Below, piece by piece: positions 62,203-64,000 of a stretch of 64,000 bases of DNA (position 1 is its first letter; each line of letters begins with the position of its first letter). Source of the DNA: Streptomyces viridiviolaceus (GTDB lineage: Bacteria > Actinomycetota > Actinomycetes > Streptomycetales > Streptomycetaceae); the NCBI RefSeq assembly GCF_014650995.1, contig NZ_BMWA01000018.1:116349-180348 (forward strand), read 5' to 3'. Both the position numbers and the translations under genes were made by a program. The notes beneath the pieces were generated by a model that had not been told where the DNA came from, made no database searches, and saw nothing but the letters and a program-made list of their open reading frames with translations.

Positions 62203-62913
62203 ATGCAGCAGGACCAGATTCAGCAGAACTCCGCTCCCTCCAGCGGCTTGAGTCGACGAGGCTTCCTCGGCGGCGCCGGCACCGTCGCGCTCGCCACCGC
62301 GTCCGGACTGCTGCTGCCCGGCACCGCCCACGCCGCCACTACCATCACCACCAACCAGACCGGCTACGACGGCATGTACTACTCGTTCTGGACCGACGGC
62401 GGCGGCTCCGTCTCCATGACGCTCAAGGGCGGCGGCAGCTACAGCACCCGGTGGACCAACTGTGGCAACTTCGTCGCCGGCAAGGGCTGGAGCACCGGCG
62501 GGCGCAGGGCGGTCCGCTACACCGGCTACTTCAACCCGTCGGGCAACGGCTACGGCTGCCTCTACGGCTGGACGTCGAACCCGCTAGTGGAGTACTACAT
62601 CGTCGACAACTGGGGCAGCTACCGACCCACCGGCGAGTACAGGGGCACCGTCCACAGCGACGGCGGCACGTACGACATCTACAAGACGACGCGGTACAAC
62701 GCCCCCTCTGTCGAGGGCACCCGCACCTTCGACCAGTACTGGAGCGTCCGGCAGTCGAAGGTGACCAGCGGCTCCGGCACCATCACCACCGGCAACCACT
62801 TCGACGCCTGGGCGCGCGCGGGCATGAACATGGGTCAGTTCAGGTACTACATGATCATGGCCACCGAGGGTTACCAGAGCAGCGGAAGCTCTGACATCAC
62901 GGTCAGCGGCTGA
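62203..62913 (+). CDS. xlnC: GH11 endo-1,4-beta-xylanase, Tat-exported
   Basis: 236 residues from ATG 62203 behind GGGAGGA. Twin-arginine signal SRRGFLGGAGTVALATASGL, AHA cleavage. Single GH11 domain: YYSFWTDGGGSVSMTLKGGG, nucleophile Glu in NPLVEYYIVDNWG, acid/base Glu in MATEGYQSSG, thumb loop NAPSVEGTRTFDQYWSVRQ. Nearly identical in layout to S. lividans XlnC, which is Tat-dependent and has no binding module. Works with the GH10 and GH62 enzymes on arabinoxylan. Confidence 0.97.
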   Translation: MQQDQIQQNSAPSSGLSRRGFLGGAGTVALATASGLLLPGTAHAATTITTNQTGYDGMYYSFWTDGGGSVSMTLKGGGSYSTRWTNCGNFVAGKGWSTGGRRAVRYTGYFNPSGNGYGCLYGWTSNPLVEYYIVDNWGSYRPTGEYRGTVHSDGGTYDIYKTTRYNAPSVEGTRTFDQYWSVRQSKVTSGSGTITTGNHFDAWARAGMNMGQFRYYMIMATEGYQSSGSSDITVSG

Positions 62914-63163
62914 CCTCTGTCCGCCGAGCAACCGGCTGCGGGCTCCGTCCTCGTGGCGGATGCCGCAGCCGTGGCGAACTCGCCACCGCCGAATGGGACG
63001 ACCGATTCGACAAACAGCATCTCCACACAGCGAACGGCGTGGCACCGGCGGCTGGCCCCGAATGAAATCGCCTCGTCAGGGGACATCGACGGTGATGGAT
63101 TCACTGGCCGCACCGCCCGGGGCACCTCCACGGAACTCTGGATGTACCACGGCCGCAGCAGTG

Positions 63164-63379
63164 GTGACGCTGACGGAGGCGGCACTTCCGGCACCGCTCC
63201 ACGCCCTCGACCGCACCCTGGTCGTCATCTCCGTCGACCCCGAGATCGGCCAGCCGATCCCCGGCGACACCACCGGCCCCCAGCGGCGCCAGTACACCGA
63301 CGACGTCGACCAGGCCCGCGTCCTCTACTTCGTCACCACCCTGCGCACCGTGGTCGTCGTCGCCTACATCGAGGTCTAG
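63164..63379 (+). CDS. RelE-like toxin fragment or small protein
   Basis: A frame ending PIPGDTTGPQRRQYTDDVDQ, then ARVLYFVTTLRTVVVVAYIE, has the late strands of RelE/ParE-type proteins (RxxYxxDxxRVLYxVxxxxxxVxVxxIE). The start is unclear: GTG 63164 gives 71 residues, ATG 63093 adds a Pro/Gly-rich leader unlike the family. No antitoxin gene is visible. Probably an N-terminally truncated relic. Confidence 0.35.
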   Translation: MTLTEAALPAPLHALDRTLVVISVDPEIGQPIPGDTTGPQRRQYTDDVDQARVLYFVTTLRTVVVVAYIEV

Positions 63380-63411
63380 TCAGGGCCTGTTACCGGGACT
63401 CTTGCAGAAAG

Positions 63412-63431
63412 CCCCGGCGTTCACGCCGGGG
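63412..63431. repeat. IS200/IS605 subterminal hairpin
   Basis: CCCCGGCG-TTCA-CGCCGGGG (8-bp arms). This kind of hairpin close to the end of the element is the recognition structure of Y1 transposases and marks the left limit of the insertion sequence. Confidence 0.6.
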
Positions 63432-63450
63432 ATGAATGCATCTCAAGGCT

Positions 63451-63472
63451 GCTCTGACGTGCACGTCAGAGC
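63451..63472. terminator. 22-bp perfect palindrome over the tnpA stop
   Basis: Arms of 11 bp (GCTCTGACGTG and its complement) meet with no loop and overlap the stop codon of tnpA. It may end transcription or fold as DNA hairpin in the element's end. Confidence 0.5.
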
Positions 63473-63882
63473 GGACGTTGTTGCTGCTCGATGTACTGGC
63501 GGACAATCGCCAACGGTGCTCCGCCGCACGATGCGGAGAAGTATGAGGGCGACCACAGGTGCCCATGCATGATGGCGCGGTTGATCCGGCCGGTGAACTC
63601 CTGCCGTATCCGGCGGGCGGAGACGCCCTTGAGGCTGTTGACCAGCTTGGAGACCGCGACCTTGGGCGGGTAGTGCACCAACAGGTGGACGTGATCGCGT
63701 TCGCCGTTGAACTCCTTCAGCTCCGCATCGAAGTCCTCGCAGACCTTGCGCATGATCTCTTCGCAGCGTGTCAGCATCTCGTCGTTGAACACCCCGCGCC
63801 GGTACTTCGTCACGAAGACCAAGTGCACATGCATCGCCGAAACAACGTGTCTGCCCCGCCTGTAGTCGTTCTCCCCATCCAT
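63466..63882 (-). CDS. tnpA: IS200/IS605 transposase TnpA (Y1 HUH)
   Basis: 138 residues. HUH motif in DHVHLLVHYP, catalytic Tyr in IVRQYIEQQ near the C-terminus, and the typical start HVVSAMHVHLVFVTKYRRGV. Full length for the family, so probably active. ATG 63882 is used; ATG at SAMHVH is an alternative. Divergent from tnpB, the normal layout of IS605-type elements. Confidence 0.95.
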   Translation of the reverse strand: MDGENDYRRGRHVVSAMHVHLVFVTKYRRGVFNDEMLTRCEEIMRKVCEDFDAELKEFNGERDHVHLLVHYPPKVAVSKLVNSLKGVSARRIRQEFTGRINRAIMHGHLWSPSYFSASCGGAPLAIVRQYIEQQQRPL

Positions 63883-63909
63883 GAGACCAATAGTAGTAAT
63901 GTCGTTGTC

Positions 63910-64000
63910 GTGCAGCTCCGCTGCAACTACCGGGCCTACCCGGACGCCACACAGCGCCGTGCGCTGGACAGTGCGTTCGGATGCGCACGCGTGGTGTGGA
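63910..64000 (+). CDS. tnpB: TnpB N-terminus (cut by window end)
   Basis: From GTG 63910: VQLRCNYRAYPDATQRRALD, then SAFGCARVVW, the typical opening of the RNA-guided nuclease TnpB (HTH_OrfB region). The frame is open to the last base. The rest of the gene lies outside the window, so integrity cannot be judged. Confidence 0.85.
   Translation, partial: MQLRCNYRAYPDATQRRALDSAFGCARVVW

Overview
The window is high-GC actinobacterial DNA and almost certainly comes from a Streptomyces. The evidence is strong G/C preference at third codon positions, many GTG starts with GGAGG-type ribosome binding sites, Tat- and Sec-exported xylan-degrading enzymes close to the S. lividans XlnA and XlnC enzymes, and several Streptomyces-restricted small families (DUF6233, DUF5959, SUKH-like, NfeD/SPFH pairs). 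The many insertion-sequence relics, frameshifted genes and orphan gene ends point to an accessory or chromosome-arm segment undergoing decay.

Layout. 0-5.5 kb: decayed SUKH-like gene, a conserved Cys/His-rich protein, a lipoprotein stub, a secreted VQR-repeat protein, a DUF6233 tail and an intact two-domain VOC protein. 6-8.3 kb: divergent NmrA-type oxidoreductase and LysR regulator, then a small secreted peptide. 8.4-11.5 kb: a second DUF6233 relic, an ABC ATPase relic and an intact two-component system. 12.4-15 kb: SUKH protein, and a secreted protein divergent from an ArsR regulator with two operator palindromes between them. 15-21.4 kb: conserved hypotheticals, IS21 and IS5 relics and a HemK-type methyltransferase. 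21.6-28.6 kb: AraC relic, MMPL transporter divergent from a two-component system, and a SpoIIE-type phosphatase. 29-35 kb: dienelactone-hydrolase homologue without its nucleophile, a membrane Ser/Thr kinase, a truncated integrase beside a tRNA-Gly 3' end (an attachment-site scar), and an NfeD/SPFH membrane pair.

35.3-42.6 kb (minus strand) is the most unusual unit: a tightly packed operon of an ABC exporter, a two-NUDIX protein, a three-NUDIX protein, a kinase-ASCH-NUDIX fusion and a SAM methyltransferase. It holds six NUDIX domains in three consecutive proteins, which suggests processing and export of a nucleotide-like or pyrophosphate-containing compound. I do not recognise it as a described pathway.

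45-54.8 kb: a LacI regulator divergent from an NMT1-type ABC importer, a secreted ThuA/sugar dehydrogenase/PKD giant with a Tat-exported TIM-barrel protein, and a cupin protein. The same AAGCGCTT-centred operator lies before each promoter, so this is probably one LacI-controlled sugar or glycoside regulon. 54.9-57.9 kb: broken esterase, permease and FolD genes around a DUF5959 protein. 57.7-62.9 kb: xylan/arabinoxylan degradation (GH10-CBM13, CBM13-GH62, GH11) with CGAAA-N-TTTCG palindromes. 63.1-64 kb: a RelE-like fragment and the left end of an IS200/IS605 element (tnpA, start of tnpB).
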